Of a stretch of 64,000 nt of DNA, positions 21,979-31,758 are shown one piece after another (the first letter of the stretch is position 1; each line of letters begins with the position of its first letter). Position numbers and translations under genes: made by a program. Source of the DNA: Haematobacter missouriensis (GTDB lineage: Bacteria; Pseudomonadota; Alphaproteobacteria; Rhodobacterales; Rhodobacteraceae); assembly GCF_000740775.1 (NCBI RefSeq), contig NZ_JFGS01000015.1, positions 1 to 64,000 of the forward strand, in the 5' to 3' direction. Below the pieces are notes generated by a model that was not told the DNA's origin, searched no databases, and was given only the letters and a program-made list of their open reading frames with translations.

Positions 21979-23166
21979 ATGGCAGAGTCCTTGCCCGAAA
22001 CCACAGTAAAGACACTCACCACTTCCGAAGAGCTGGCCGCTTTCTGCGACCGGGCGAAGGGGCAACCCTATATCGCCATCGACACGGAATTCCTGCGCGA
22101 GCGAACGTATTATTCGAAGCTCTGCCTCGTGCAGCTGGCGCTACCCGGGAAGACCGGGGAGGCGGTGCTGGTAGACCCCATCGCGGGCGAAGTATCCATG
22201 GAGCCGCTTTACGATCTTTTCCGTGACGAGACTATCGTGAAGGTGTTTCACGCCGCGCGGCAGGATCTGGAGATATTCTTCGTTCAGGGCAATGTTCTGC
22301 CGAGACCGCTGTTCGATACGCAGGTCGCTGCGATGGTCTGTGGCTTTGGCGAGCAGGTCGCCTACGAGACTCTGGTGCGCAAGATCGCGCACGAGTCGCT
22401 TGATAAGACCTCCCGCTTCACCGACTGGTCGCGCCGCCCGCTGACGCCTGCGCAAAAGACTTATGCGATCGCGGATGTGACCCACCTCCGGGTTATCTAT
22501 GAGGTGCTGGCGCGCCAGCTTGCCGATACTGGTCGGCAGAAATGGGTGGAGGAGGAAATCGCCGTTCTCCTCGATCCAGAAACCTATGTGGTGCGGCCGG
22601 AGGAGGCTTGGCAGCGGGTCAAGACCCGGACGAATTCGGGCCGTTTCCTTGCCGTCGTCCGCGAGCTTGCGCGATTCCGGGAGGAATATGCCCAGAGCCA
22701 CAATGTTCCCAGATCGCGTGTTTACAAGGATGACGCGCTTCTGGAACTCGCCTCCACTAAACCGACGACTGCCGAAGAACTGGGCCGCTCCCGGCTGTTG
22801 CAGCGCGAAGCGCGGCGGGGCGAGGTGGCTGAGGGAATTCTGGCTTCGGTGCGTCAGGGGCTGGCGCGAAAGCCAGAAGACCTTCCTCATGTCGAGGAGA
22901 GTCGGGAGCAGCTCAACGTCAATCCAGCGCTGGCCGATCTGCTTCGGGTTCTGGTGAAGGCCAAGGCAGAAGATGCCGGCGTCGCGCAGAAGCTCATTGC
23001 GACCGCGACCGATCTCGATGCGATTGCGGCCGGGCGTCGCGATGTGCCAGCACTCAAGGGTTGGCGAAACGAAGTCTTCGGCGAAGACGCCCTTCGGCTA
23101 TGCCGTGGGGAAGTCGCGCTGACGGCTCGCGGACAGAATGTCAGGGTCATTCCCTTGAAAGAATGA
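21979..23166 (+). CDS. rnd: Ribonuclease D
   Basis: A 395-residue 3'-5' exoribonuclease that trims tRNA precursors. The DEDDy catalytic set is visible: IAIDTEFLRE, VFHAARQDLEIFF and TYAIADVTHLRVIYEVL. One HRDC domain follows, at about residues 210-290 (RFLAVVRELARFREEYAQSHNVPRSRVYKDDALLELA). Length is normal. It is not part of purMN, with 82 bases between them. Confidence 0.94.
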   Translation: MAESLPETTVKTLTTSEELAAFCDRAKGQPYIAIDTEFLRERTYYSKLCLVQLALPGKTGEAVLVDPIAGEVSMEPLYDLFRDETIVKVFHAARQDLEIFFVQGNVLPRPLFDTQVAAMVCGFGEQVAYETLVRKIAHESLDKTSRFTDWSRRPLTPAQKTYAIADVTHLRVIYEVLARQLADTGRQKWVEEEIAVLLDPETYVVRPEEAWQRVKTRTNSGRFLAVVRELARFREEYAQSHNVPRSRVYKDDALLELASTKPTTAEELGRSRLLQREARRGEVAEGILASVRQGLARKPEDLPHVEESREQLNVNPALADLLRVLVKAKAEDAGVAQKLIATATDLDAIAAGRRDVPALKGWRNEVFGEDALRLCRGEVALTARGQNVRVIPLKE

Positions 23167-23453
23167 CGTCTTGCGCAAGATTTTTTGCTAGGCGTCATCG
23201 TAATTTCATGGAACTGTGACTGATATACATCGGCCTGTCGCAGTTTGTTACTAAAATTGGCAAAAGTGAGCGATTCTGAGCCAAAAACGGCCAAATAAAC
23301 GCTTGGAAATCCGTCACTTCAGAGAAAATACTCACGCTCGCGTGAGCCCCCCTTTGAAACCGCTTTCGGCGGCGATAGATGGCACGTCAACGGTCGGACA
23401 TAAACCCGGTCGGACGCCGCCTCAGCGCGGTTCGAGGAGATGGAGTATATCTT

Positions 23454-24062
23454 ATGAAAAAACTTGCTCTTGCAGCTCTGGTTAGCGCCGTCGCCGCCCC
23501 GGCGGCCTTCGCTGGCAACATTGTCGCCCCGGTTATCGAGCCGGCGCCGGCTCCCGTCACCTATGTGGCACCCATCGCTTCCCCGTGGACCGGCTTCTAC
23601 GGCGGTGCTCAAGTTGGCTACGGCGATTTCTCGGCCGGTCGTGGCTGGGGTGACTCCGACGGCGCCATCTACGGTCTGCACGCCGGTTACAACTACGGCT
23701 TCAACAATGGCTGGGTCGTCGGTGGTGAACTCACCTATGACTTCTCCGACGTGAGCGGCACCAATGCCGACCGTAGCAGCATCGACCAAGGCGACAGCTA
23801 TGCCGCCAAACTGAAAGTCGGCTACGCTCCCGCCAACTGGCTGTTCTACGGCACCGCCGGCTGGTCGCGCACCGAGTTCACGGTCGGTCGTGAAGACTAC
23901 AAGGACAACGGCTGGGTTGCCGGTGTGGGCGCGGACTACCTCTACGACACCAACTGGGTCGTGGGCGTGGAAGCTCTCTACCACGACTACAGCGACTTCG
24001 ACGGCAGCCGTGTAGACATCGACGGCTACACGCTGAAAGCGAAGCTGTCCTACAAGTTCTGA
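23454..24062 (+). CDS. Outer-membrane beta-barrel protein (OmpW/Omp25-like porin family)
   Basis: A 202-residue protein with a Sec signal peptide (MKKLALAALVSAVAAPAAFA) and a short Pro/Ala linker. A WTGFYGGAQVGYGDF strand opens a roughly eight-stranded barrel of alternating aromatic/polar residues, and it ends LKAKLSYKF with the C-terminal Phe needed for BAM insertion. It matches the Omp25/Omp31 'outer membrane beta-barrel' family. Codon use and the strong downstream terminator suggest high expression. A TTGGAA (23303) with an AATACT 18 bases further is a possible promoter; a CTCACG/CGTGAG hairpin (23331-23346) lies in the leader. Confidence 0.85.
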   Translation: MKKLALAALVSAVAAPAAFAGNIVAPVIEPAPAPVTYVAPIASPWTGFYGGAQVGYGDFSAGRGWGDSDGAIYGLHAGYNYGFNNGWVVGGELTYDFSDVSGTNADRSSIDQGDSYAAKLKVGYAPANWLFYGTAGWSRTEFTVGREDYKDNGWVAGVGADYLYDTNWVVGVEALYHDYSDFDGSRVDIDGYTLKAKLSYKF

Positions 24063-24080
24063 TCCTTACGGATCGAACGG

Positions 24081-24109
24081 AAAAGGCGGGCCTTGTGCCC
24101 GCCTTTTTT
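24081..24109 (+). terminator. Strong terminator after the outer-membrane protein gene
   Basis: AAAAGGCGGGC-CTTGT-GCCCGCCTTTTTT: an 11-bp stem with A-rich and T-rich flanks on either side, placed between two convergent genes. It can act in both directions, also ending the aminotransferase transcript. Confidence 0.9.
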
Positions 24110-24118
24110 ATTTCTGGG

Positions 24119-25291
24119 TCACGCGGCGATACGCATGGCAAACGCCAGAAGCCGCCTGAGCGCCTCCTCGAAGGCCGGATCGGGAATCGTCATCGCGACC
24201 CGCAGATGCCCTGCTCCCGCCGCACCGAAGCTTTCTCCCGGCATGACGGCGATACGCTCCTCATCCAGAAGCCGCCCGGCAAAGTCGTTGCCTGAAAGGC
24301 CGGTCGCACGGATGTCCAGCATCAGATACATCGCGCCTGAGGAGGGGACGAGTCGCACCACGTTCTGACCTGCTATGAGGCGCGTGGCGATGTCTCTGCG
24401 TCTGCGGAACGGCTCCGCGATCCGCGATTCGAATTCCGGCCCAAGACGCAGCGCGTGGAGTGCGGCATCCTGCACGAAGGGGGCAACGCCATAGGTCGTG
24501 TTGGTGGCGAGCACTGCCAGCGCCTCGATCACCTCCGGCTCTGCCACCACCCAGCCCAGCCGGGAGCCGGTCATCGCATGGCTTTTTGACATCGAGCCGA
24601 CCACCAGCACCCGCTCCCGAATCGCTGGAAGCGCGCGGGGCGAGATATGCTCGCCCTCCCAGATCTGGGTGTCATAGACCTCGTCCGAAATCAGCCACAG
24701 ATCGGCATCCGTGACGGCATGGGCGATTCCTTCTAGCGTGGGCCGATCATAGACGACGCCGGTGGGGTTGTTCGGCGTGTTGATGAGCAGCGTCCTTGCG
24801 CCGTCCGCCCGTGCAAGGATGGCCTCCGCTGTCGGCTGGAAGGCGTCGCGGGAGCGGGTCGGGACTGCCACCGGAACGCCGCCTGCCGCCCTGATCGTGC
24901 CGGGGTAGGTGGCGTAGTAGGGATCGGCGTGCAACGCGCGATCCCCTTTGTCCAGAAGCGCCATATGCGCAGCAAAGAGCGCGGCCTGACCGCCGGGCGT
25001 GATGATGACGTTCTCCGGCCCCGTGGGGACGCCCGTCCGCGCGGCGACCCGCGCGGCCACCTCCGCCCGCAACTCGGGATTGCCCGGTCCGAAGGCATAG
25101 CCGGTGTTTCCGGCGCGCGTGCTTTGATGCATTGCCTCCAGAATCACCGGGTCGGTCTTGGTGTCATGCTCTCCTATCGTGAGCGACAGCACCCGCTCCC
25201 CGCGCGCGAGAAGCTCTCGCGTGCGGTAGTAGATCTCCCAGCCGTCGGAACCGGCGGCGGTGATCGCCTCAATCCTTGGGGAAATCCTCAT
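24119..25291 (-). CDS. PLP-dependent class I/II aminotransferase
   Basis: A 390-residue fold-type I aminotransferase. ALFAAHMALL with upstream ITPGGQAA binds the cofactor phosphate region, NTPNNPTGVVY is the substrate carboxylate-site Asn motif, ISDEVYDTQIW holds the Asp/Tyr pair, and SMSKSHAMTGSRLGW contains the PLP lysine. The SKSHAMTG form resembles arginine:pyruvate transaminase-type enzymes, but substrate cannot be set by eye. It begins 2 bases after a universal stress protein gene, so the two are co-transcribed. Confidence 0.9.
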   Translation of the reverse strand: MRISPRIEAITAAGSDGWEIYYRTRELLARGERVLSLTIGEHDTKTDPVILEAMHQSTRAGNTGYAFGPGNPELRAEVAARVAARTGVPTGPENVIITPGGQAALFAAHMALLDKGDRALHADPYYATYPGTIRAAGGVPVAVPTRSRDAFQPTAEAILARADGARTLLINTPNNPTGVVYDRPTLEGIAHAVTDADLWLISDEVYDTQIWEGEHISPRALPAIRERVLVVGSMSKSHAMTGSRLGWVVAEPEVIEALAVLATNTTYGVAPFVQDAALHALRLGPEFESRIAEPFRRRRDIATRLIAGQNVVRLVPSSGAMYLMLDIRATGLSGNDFAGRLLDEERIAVMPGESFGAAGAGHLRVAMTIPDPAFEEALRRLLAFAMRIAA

Positions 25292-25293
25292 GG

Positions 25294-25701
25294 TCAGCGG
25301 CTGACAAGCACCGAGCACTGTGCATGGCGCACGACGCGTGCCGCGGTCGAGCCGATGAAGTAAGTGCTGAAACCCGGCTTGTGGGATGCGATCATGATGA
25401 GGTCGGAGCCATGTTCCTCCGCTGCGGCCATGATCTCTGCCGCCGCGCCGCCCACGCGGATCTCCGGCACGACGCCTTCATAGCCCGCGAGCAGGTCGTG
25501 CATGTCCTTCTCGGCGCGGCCGCTCTGGTTCATGAACAGGTCGGGCGGGATTTCGGCCGTGACATAGGCGGGTATTGGCTCGACCACGTTTACCGCACGG
25601 ATGGTGCCGCCGGGTTCCAGAAGCTGCTTCGCCCGGTCCAGCAGCGCCTTTGCGGCATCTCCGTGATCGAGGGCAATGGCGACGAGAATGGATTTGTACA
25701 T
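25294..25701 (-). CDS. Universal stress protein (UspA family)
   Basis: A 135-residue single-domain Usp starting MYKSILVAIALDHGD, with a GGAGGAAGAC ribosome-binding site directly before the ATG. The C-terminal IGSTAARVVRHAQCSVLV is the nucleotide-binding G-S/T motif plus the conserved terminal strand. It overlaps the control region of the aminotransferase gene and is probably transcribed with it. Confidence 0.9.
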   Translation of the reverse strand: MYKSILVAIALDHGDAAKALLDRAKQLLEPGGTIRAVNVVEPIPAYVTAEIPPDLFMNQSGRAEKDMHDLLAGYEGVVPEIRVGGAAAEIMAAAEEHGSDLIMIASHKPGFSTYFIGSTAARVVRHAQCSVLVSR

Positions 25702-25828
25702 GTCTTCCTCCAACAGGATGAAGGCGATGCTAACAGCGCCCCGGCGGACCCGCTAGCGGAAGCTCATGCTTGCGGAGGGGGCTGCCAGTGATTAGCTTGG
25801 ACGCAACACGTTACCCGGAGGGCGTAAA

Positions 25829-26935
25829 ATGACGCCCATGCGTCCACAGGCTGCGGGCGCGATCCCTGTAGAGGTCGAACCGACCGCCGCCAAGACCCCC
25901 GAGACGGGCGAGCTTTATGCCGCGCTCGACCTTGGAACCAACAGCTGTCGGATGCTGGTGGCCGAACCGCGCGGCAACCAGTTCCATGTCATCGACAGCT
26001 TTTCGAAAGCGGTTCAGCTGGGCATGGGGCTTGAAGCCTCCGGCCGGTTGTCGCGTGCCTCAATGGCGCGTACCGTTCAGGCGATGCGCATCTGTCAGCG
26101 CAAGCTGGAGACACACCGCGTCCGCAAGATGCGACTGGTTGCGACGGAGGCCTGCCGGCGTGCCCGCAACGGGCGGGAGCTTCTGCGACAGATCCGGGCG
26201 GAAACGGGTCTAAGCCTAGAAATCATCCCGCCGGAGGAGGAGGCGCGGCTTGCCGTCATCTCCTGCGCGCCGCTCGTGTCCCACCGGACGGAGCAGTTGC
26301 TGGTCGTGGATATCGGCGGCGGCTCGACGGAGCTTGTCTGGATCGACCTGTCGCAGGTGCCGCGAGCCGACAGGCCAGCCGCCATCATGCGGCTTCACCG
26401 GGGGTTCAATGCTCCACAGCGCGGACCGGCTGCCAAGGTGGTGGACTGGATTTCCGTGCCGCTCGGTGTGGCGACGCTCCGCGACCAGTTCGAGGATGTG
26501 GAAGACGATGCCGCCCGCTTCGCGTTGATGAGCTGGCATTTTGAGGAGAACCTGGCGAGCTTTTCTCCCTATAATGCAGAAAATCCGCGCGCGGGGTTCC
26601 AGATTATCGGCACGTCCGGCACGGTCACGACGGTTGCCGCGTCTTTCTTGGGGCTGCGACGGTATGACAGGAACAAGGTCGATGGGTTGAGGATGACCTC
26701 CGCCCAGATCGATTCGGTCATTCGCAATTACCTGACGCTCGGCCCCGAGGGGCGGCGGGCGGATCCGCGCATCGGTCGCGACCGCCACGCGCTCATCATG
26801 TCCGGTTCCGCCATCCTGCAGGCGCTGATGCGCGTCTGGCCGACAGACAGGCTGTCTGTCGCGGATCGCGGTCTTAGGGAAGGGTTGCTCTATGCCCAGA
26901 TGTCGGCCGATGGCGTGCTGACGGACGGTTTCTGA
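25829..26935 (+). CDS. Ppx/GppA phosphatase family protein
   Basis: A 368-residue actin-like ATPase-fold phosphatase acting on polyphosphate or pppGpp. Phosphate-binding loops are [16 protein letters not shown] near residue 30 and [15 protein letters not shown] near residue 155; the catalytic Glu is in [26 protein letters not shown] is also conserved. It is shorter than the ~500-residue E. coli enzymes because the C-terminal HD-like domain is absent, as is common in alphaproteobacteria. It is followed 11 bases later by rlmE, a frequent pairing. Confidence 0.88.
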   Translation: MTPMRPQAAGAIPVEVEPTAAKTPETGELYAALDLGTNSCRMLVAEPRGNQFHVIDSFSKAVQLGMGLEASGRLSRASMARTVQAMRICQRKLETHRVRKMRLVATEACRRARNGRELLRQIRAETGLSLEIIPPEEEARLAVISCAPLVSHRTEQLLVVDIGGGSTELVWIDLSQVPRADRPAAIMRLHRGFNAPQRGPAAKVVDWISVPLGVATLRDQFEDVEDDAARFALMSWHFEENLASFSPYNAENPRAGFQIIGTSGTVTTVAASFLGLRRYDRNKVDGLRMTSAQIDSVIRNYLTLGPEGRRADPRIGRDRHALIMSGSAILQALMRVWPTDRLSVADRGLREGLLYAQMSADGVLTDGF

Positions 26936-26946
26936 CGAGGAAGAAT

Positions 26947-27726
26947 ATGACGACGGAAAAGGGAACATCCGGCCGTGGCCAGCGCGAGCTTCGCGTTCGC
27001 GTCAAGACCGCCAAGGGGCGCAAGCTCTCCTCCACCCGCTGGCTGGAGCGGCAGTTGAACGACCCTTATGTGCAGCGGGCCCGGCGGGAAGGCTATCGCG
27101 GGCGTGCGGCGTTCAAGATACTGGAGCTGGACGACAAGTTCCACTTCCTCGTGCCCGGTGCGCGCGTGGTGGACCTCGGCTGTGCGCCGGGCGGGTGGAG
27201 CCAAGTGGCGGTTGCGCGGGTGAACGCGCTCGGGGATCGCGGGGGAAAGAAGCAGGGCACCGTTCTCGGCGTCGATCTGCAGGAGGTGGAGCCCATTGCC
27301 GGGGCGGAGCTGCACCAGCTTGATTTCCTTTCCGATGGGGCGGACGACGCGGTGAGGGGTTGGCTTGGGGGCAAGGCGGATGTGGTCATGTCTGACATGG
27401 CGGCTGCCTCATCCGGGCACAAGCAGACCGATCACCTCCGCATCATGGCGCTGTGCGAAGCCGCAGCCTATTTCGCCTTCGACGTGCTGGAGGAGGGCGG
27501 CACTTTCGTTGCCAAGGTCCTTGCCGGCGGGGCGGAAGCGGAACTGCAGCAGTTGCTGAAGCAGAACTTCCGCAAGGTCGCCCATGTGAAGCCTCCGGCC
27601 AGCCGCTCCGACAGTTCCGAGAAATTTGTCGTGGCCACGGGTTTTCGCGGCGCGTCGCGACGCTCGGAGGATCTCGGCGAAGCGGGCATTGGAGAGGCGG
27701 AGAGGGACGCGGCGGGGGAAGAATAA
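26947..27726 (+). CDS. rlmE: 23S rRNA (uridine-2'-O-)-methyltransferase
   Basis: A 259-residue FtsJ/RrmJ-type SAM enzyme that methylates U2552 of 23S r[19 protein letters not shown] and SRAAFK-like [15 protein letters not shown] carry the first catalytic Lys. [14 protein letters not shown] is the SAM motif, [13 protein letters not shown] the Asp, and FVAKVLAG the second Lys. It has N- and C-terminal extensions of about 25 residues compared with E. coli. A CCCCGATCGGGG palindrome (27727-27738) follows the stop. Confidence 0.94.
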   Translation: MTTEKGTSGRGQRELRVRVKTAKGRKLSSTRWLERQLNDPYVQRARREGYRGRAAFKILELDDKFHFLVPGARVVDLGCAPGGWSQVAVARVNALGDRGGKKQGTVLGVDLQEVEPIAGAELHQLDFLSDGADDAVRGWLGGKADVVMSDMAAASSGHKQTDHLRIMALCEAAAYFAFDVLEEGGTFVAKVLAGGAEAELQQLLKQNFRKVAHVKPPASRSDSSEKFVVATGFRGASRRSEDLGEAGIGEAERDAAGEE

Positions 27727-27840
27727 CCCCGATCGGGGCGAGCGCTTCCCGTTCACGTTTCGGTTGACGACAAGTTTATTGCTACATGGTCCCGACTGAG
27801 CCATCCTTCCTTGTGGAGACAGGACAGAGGGGAGGCTGGA

Positions 27841-28800
27841 ATGTTCTCGCAATTCGAGAGGGGACATGTGGAGAACGTGATGGCGGTCGCCGCATCGGGC
27901 GATGCCGCCCGGTCTCCGGTCGCGGCGTCCTGGCGCCGCTCCCTCGTTCATCACAAGCTGGACCCGGCGGAAAGTCATGCGGTGGGTCGTCTGGAAAACG
28001 CAGCGCTCCGTCATCGGAGGGAGCGTGTCGGCCCGCTTCTGCGGATCGCCGCACCGGTGCTGGACCGTCTGGCGGGGGCCGCTCTCGATGCGGGTTGCGC
28101 GGTGTTGTTGACCGATGGCGACGGGCTGGTGATCGATGATCGTACCCGCAGTTCGGATCAGGCATGGTTCTCCGGCGCGGGTCTGGTGGCGGGCGCCAAC
28201 TGGAGCGAGTCGGAGGAGGGGACGAACGGGATCGGTACCTGCCTTGCAGAACGGCGCCCCGTCATCATCCATCGCGGTCAGCATTTCCGTGCTACCCATA
28301 CGCAGCTCTCCTGCATGGGTGCGCCCGTCTTCGGCCCGGAAGGGCAACTTACCGCCGTGATCGACGTTTCCTCTGTCCGGGGGGACCTGACGGAGGGCCA
28401 TGCGCGGCTCGTTTCTCTGGCCGTCATCGATGCCGCGCGGCGGATAGAGCGCGAGCTGTTTCGGGCAGCCTTCGCCACTGCCCGGATCCTGACGCTGGAG
28501 GGGCGTGACACCACCGGCCCGGTCCTGTTCGCGGTCGACCGGGATGACCTGATTCTGGGCGCGACGCGCGCGGCGCGGCGGAGCTTTGGCCTGACGGAGG
28601 ATGACATCCTTGCCCGGCGCCCCGCCAGCGACATTCTGGGGGAGGACAGCCCCGGCGGGCTGGACGAGGCCGCACGGTCGGAGATGTTGCGGGCATTGCA
28701 CCGCGCAGGGGGCAATGTATCTGCCGCCGCGCGGGAACTGGGCATCGGACGCGCGACCTTCTATCGCAAGATGAAGCAATTCGGCGTGCAGGTTTCCTGA
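27841..28800 (+). CDS. GAF-domain regulator with C-terminal Fis helix-turn-helix (AcoR-like, without AAA+ domain)
   Basis: A 319-residue regulator. The N-terminal ~210 residues contain a GAF sensor typical of AcoR/acetoin-type activators (ESEEGTNGIGTCLAERRPVIIHRGQHF). A PAS-like segment follows (VLFAVDRDDLILGAT), then a Fis-type helix-turn-helix (RAGGNVSAAARELGIGRATFYRKMKQFGV) at the end. The sigma-54-interacting AAA+ domain between them is missing entirely, so it cannot act like classic AcoR. Its gene faces the same way as the aldehyde and alcohol dehydrogenase genes that follow, which it probably controls. Start chosen at the ATG after a GGGGAGG site. Confidence 0.87.
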   Translation: MFSQFERGHVENVMAVAASGDAARSPVAASWRRSLVHHKLDPAESHAVGRLENAALRHRRERVGPLLRIAAPVLDRLAGAALDAGCAVLLTDGDGLVIDDRTRSSDQAWFSGAGLVAGANWSESEEGTNGIGTCLAERRPVIIHRGQHFRATHTQLSCMGAPVFGPEGQLTAVIDVSSVRGDLTEGHARLVSLAVIDAARRIERELFRAAFATARILTLEGRDTTGPVLFAVDRDDLILGATRAARRSFGLTEDDILARRPASDILGEDSPGGLDEAARSEMLRALHRAGGNVSAAARELGIGRATFYRKMKQFGVQVS

Positions 28801-28937
28801 GGACTTCGCCGCGCAACTGTATCGCGGGTGAGACACTTGCAGGCGCAGCATGTCCCGGCGGGGGCTTCATAGCGCATCCGAATGTCTAAACTCTCCTTCA
28901 GACGGCCCGAGGAGGGGCCGACGAAAAGGAGGAAATC

Positions 28938-30461
28938 ATGGCAGACACCCAGACCCATTCGGAGCAGCATCACAAGTCTCCGTTCAAGAAGCGCTATGAG
29001 AATTATATCGGTGGCGAGTGGGTCGCGCCGAAGTCGGGCCGCTACATGGAGAACATCTCGCCGATGACCGGCAAGGTTGTCTGCGAGGTTGCCCGGTCGG
29101 ACGGCAAGGATATCGAAGCGGCCCTCGATGCCGCGCACAAGGCGAAGGATGCGTGGGGCCGGACCTCTCCCACCGAACGGTCCAATATCCTGCTGAAGAT
29201 CGCCGAGCGGATCGAGCAGAACCTTGAGACCATCGCCACAGCCGAGACCTGGGACAACGGCAAGCCGCTGCGTGAGACGATGGCCGCAGACATTCCGCTG
29301 ACGGCGGATCACTTCCGCTACTTCGCGGGCTGCATCCGGGCGCAGGAAGGCACGATCTCCCAGATCGACAATGACACCGTCGCCTACCACTTCCACGAGC
29401 CGCTGGGCGTTGTCGGCCAGATCATCCCGTGGAACTTCCCGATCTTGATGGGTGCATGGAAACTTGCCCCGGCGCTGGCCGCCGGAAACTGCGTGGTGCT
29501 GAAGCCGGCAGAGCAGACACCCGCCTCCATCATGGTGCTGTTCGAGATCATCGGCGATCTGCTGCCTCCGGGCGTGGTCAACATCGTCAACGGGCTGGGG
29601 ACGGAGGCGGGCAAGCCGCTCGCGGAAAACCCGCGCATCGCCAAGATCGCCTTCACCGGCTCCACCGAGGTCGGTAAGCTCATCATGGGCTATGCCGCGC
29701 AGAACGTGACCAACATCACGCTGGAACTGGGGGGCAAGTCGCCCAACATCTTCTTTGCCGACGTGATGGACGAGGACGACGGTTTTCTTGACAAGGCGCT
29801 GGAGGGCTTTGCCTTCTTCGCGCTGAACCAGGGGGAAGTCTGCACCTGTCCGTCCCGCGCTCTGGTGCACGAGTCCATCTACGACCGCTTCATGGAGAAG
29901 GCGCTGAAGCGTGTTCAGGCGATCACGCAGGACGACCCGCTGAACCCCTCCACCATGATCGGGGCGCAGGCTTCGGCCGAGCAGTACGAAAAGATCATGG
30001 GCTATCTCGACATCGGCAAGCGCGAGGGCGCGAAGGTGCTGACGGGCGGCGAAGCGGCCAAGCTCGGCGGTGATCTGTCCAGCGGCTACTACATCCAGCC
30101 GACGGTCTTTGAGGGCAACAACAAGATGCGGGTCTTCCAAGAGGAGATCTTCGGCCCCGTCGTGTCCGTCACCACGTTCAAGACTGCGGATGAGGCGATC
30201 GAGATCGCAAACGACACGGTCTATGGTCTGGGTGCGGGCGTATGGAGCCGCGACGGGAACACCGCCTATCGCATGGGGCGCGCGATCCAGGCGGGCCGGG
30301 TGTGGACGAACTGCTACCACGTATACCCGGCGGGCGCGGCCTTTGGCGGCTACAAGCAGTCCGGCATCGGGCGCGAAACGCACAAGATGATGCTCGACCA
30401 TTATCAGGAGACCAAGAACATGCTGGTGAGCTACAGCGCCAGCAAGCTCGGTTTCTTCTGA
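28938..30461 (+). CDS. NAD-dependent aldehyde dehydrogenase (ExaC/AcoD type)
   Basis: A 507-residue aldehyde dehydrogenase, probably oxidising acetaldehyde made by the downstream alcohol dehydrogenase. [15 protein letters not shown] is the cofactor-site motif, [12 protein letters not shown] carries the general-base Glu, and [14 protein letters not shown] the nucleophile Cys preceded by a second Cys, as in the ExaC/AcoD group. Ribosome-binding site AAGGAGG precedes the ATG. Context with an AcoR-like regulator supports an ethanol or acetaldehyde role. Confidence 0.93.
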   Translation: MADTQTHSEQHHKSPFKKRYENYIGGEWVAPKSGRYMENISPMTGKVVCEVARSDGKDIEAALDAAHKAKDAWGRTSPTERSNILLKIAERIEQNLETIATAETWDNGKPLRETMAADIPLTADHFRYFAGCIRAQEGTISQIDNDTVAYHFHEPLGVVGQIIPWNFPILMGAWKLAPALAAGNCVVLKPAEQTPASIMVLFEIIGDLLPPGVVNIVNGLGTEAGKPLAENPRIAKIAFTGSTEVGKLIMGYAAQNVTNITLELGGKSPNIFFADVMDEDDGFLDKALEGFAFFALNQGEVCTCPSRALVHESIYDRFMEKALKRVQAITQDDPLNPSTMIGAQASAEQYEKIMGYLDIGKREGAKVLTGGEAAKLGGDLSSGYYIQPTVFEGNNKMRVFQEEIFGPVVSVTTFKTADEAIEIANDTVYGLGAGVWSRDGNTAYRMGRAIQAGRVWTNCYHVYPAGAAFGGYKQSGIGRETHKMMLDHYQETKNMLVSYSASKLGFF

Positions 30462-30689
30462 TCCCCTTCGGGCTTCCGGCGTGGCCGGGAGCCTGTTCCT
30501 CCAGTCAGAGCGGACCAGCTTGGTCCGCTGCCTGAGGAGGGTTCCGGTCCGGGTGCCTTCCCCTCCACACCTTGACCGGCGCTGCGGACGGGCCGCCTTC
30601 CATGTGCGCCCGTCCGCCCCCGGTTTCCCAAACTGAGACGCCTCCGTGTCCCCCACGGCGTGGAGGTTTTTACTGCCAAAGGAGATATC
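30462..30689 (+). promoter_or_regulatory. Structured leader between aldehyde and alcohol dehydrogenase genes
   Basis: A 228-bp gap in an otherwise tight pair holds three inverted repeats. The first is AGCGGACCA/TGGTCCGCT (30509-30529) extended by a bulged outer CCTCC/GGAGG. The second is a perfect 10-bp GCGGACGGGC/GCCCGTCCGC (30584-30617). The third is CCGTG/CACGG with outer CCTCC/GGAGG followed by TTTTT (30641-30671), just before the AAAGGAGA ribosome-binding site. The last resembles a terminator, so attenuation or independent promoters are possible. No known riboswitch class is recognised. Confidence 0.5.
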
Positions 30690-31715
30690 ATGCAGAAGAC
30701 CATGAAAGCCGCCGTCGTGCGGGAGTTCGGCAAGCCGCTTGTCATCGAGGAAGCGAAGGTGCCGGAGGTCGCGCCGGGCACGGTTCTGGTGAAGATAGAG
30801 GCTTGTGGCGTCTGCCATACCGATCTTCACGCCGCGCATGGCGACTGGCCGGTAAAACCCAAGCCGCCATTCATCCCGGGGCACGAGGGCGTCGGCTACG
30901 TGGTCGGGGTCGGCAAGGGCGTGACGGCCGTGAAGGAGGGGGACCGGGTTGGCGTGCCGTGGCTCTACACGGCCTGCGGCCATTGCGAGCATTGTCTGGG
31001 CGGCTGGGAGACGCTGTGCGAGTTGCAGCAGAACACCGGTTATTCGGTGAACGGCGGTTTTGCGGAATATGTGCTGGCCGATCCGAACTATCTTGGCCAT
31101 CTGCCGAAGGAGGTGGGCTTCGTGGATATCGCGCCTGTGCTCTGCGCGGGGGTGACGGTCTACAAGGGCCTGAAGATGACCGACACGCGCCCGGGCGAAT
31201 GGGTGGTGATTTCCGGCATCGGCGGGCTGGGCCACATGGCCGTACAATATGCCAAGGCGATGGGGCTGCATGTCGCCGCGGTCGATATCGACGACTCCAA
31301 GCTGAAACTCGCCCGCGAATTGGGGGCAGAAGTAACGGTCAACGCAAAGACCACCGATCCCGTGGCCGCCATCAAGAAGGAAATCGGCGGGGCACATGGC
31401 GTTCTTGTGACAGCCGTGTCGCCGAAGGCGTTCGAGCAGGCACTGAAATTCGCGCGGCGTGGCGGCACCATCGCGCTGAACGGCCTGCCGCCGGGTGATT
31501 TCCCGCTGCCGATCTTCGATATGGTGCTGGAGGGCATCACCGTGCGCGGCTCCATCGTGGGAACCCGGCTGGATCTTGCGGAATCTCTGGATTTCGCAGG
31601 CCGCGGGCTTGTGCACGCCCATACTTCCACTGCGAAGCTGGAGGAGGTGAACGACGTCTTTTCCCGGATGGAAAAGGGGCAGATCGAGGGGCGTGTGGTG
31701 CTCGACTTCGCGTGA
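30690..31715 (+). CDS. adhP: Zinc-dependent alcohol dehydrogenase (AdhP type)
   Basis: A 341-residue MDR-family NAD alcohol dehydrogenase. [16 protein letters not shown] and [12 protein letters not shown] provide the catalytic-zinc Cys/His set, [15 protein letters not shown] the structural-zinc four cysteines, and [14 protein letters not shown] the Rossmann motif. The length and the [19 protein letters not shown] segment match propanol-preferring/ethanol AdhP. With the upstream aldehyde dehydrogenase it would convert ethanol to acetate. Confidence 0.94.
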   Translation: MQKTMKAAVVREFGKPLVIEEAKVPEVAPGTVLVKIEACGVCHTDLHAAHGDWPVKPKPPFIPGHEGVGYVVGVGKGVTAVKEGDRVGVPWLYTACGHCEHCLGGWETLCELQQNTGYSVNGGFAEYVLADPNYLGHLPKEVGFVDIAPVLCAGVTVYKGLKMTDTRPGEWVVISGIGGLGHMAVQYAKAMGLHVAAVDIDDSKLKLARELGAEVTVNAKTTDPVAAIKKEIGGAHGVLVTAVSPKAFEQALKFARRGGTIALNGLPPGDFPLPIFDMVLEGITVRGSIVGTRLDLAESLDFAGRGLVHAHTSTAKLEEVNDVFSRMEKGQIEGRVVLDFA

Positions 31716-31758
31716 GGAGGGGGGGCCGGAAGGCCCCCTCACTTATTCGGCTTGGCCT

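Noticed and set aside
28761-31742. A 993-codon open frame antisense to the aldehyde and alcohol dehydrogenase genes
   Set aside because: It spans two clear genes and their intergenic leader on the other strand; no family motif or ribosome-binding site is visible.
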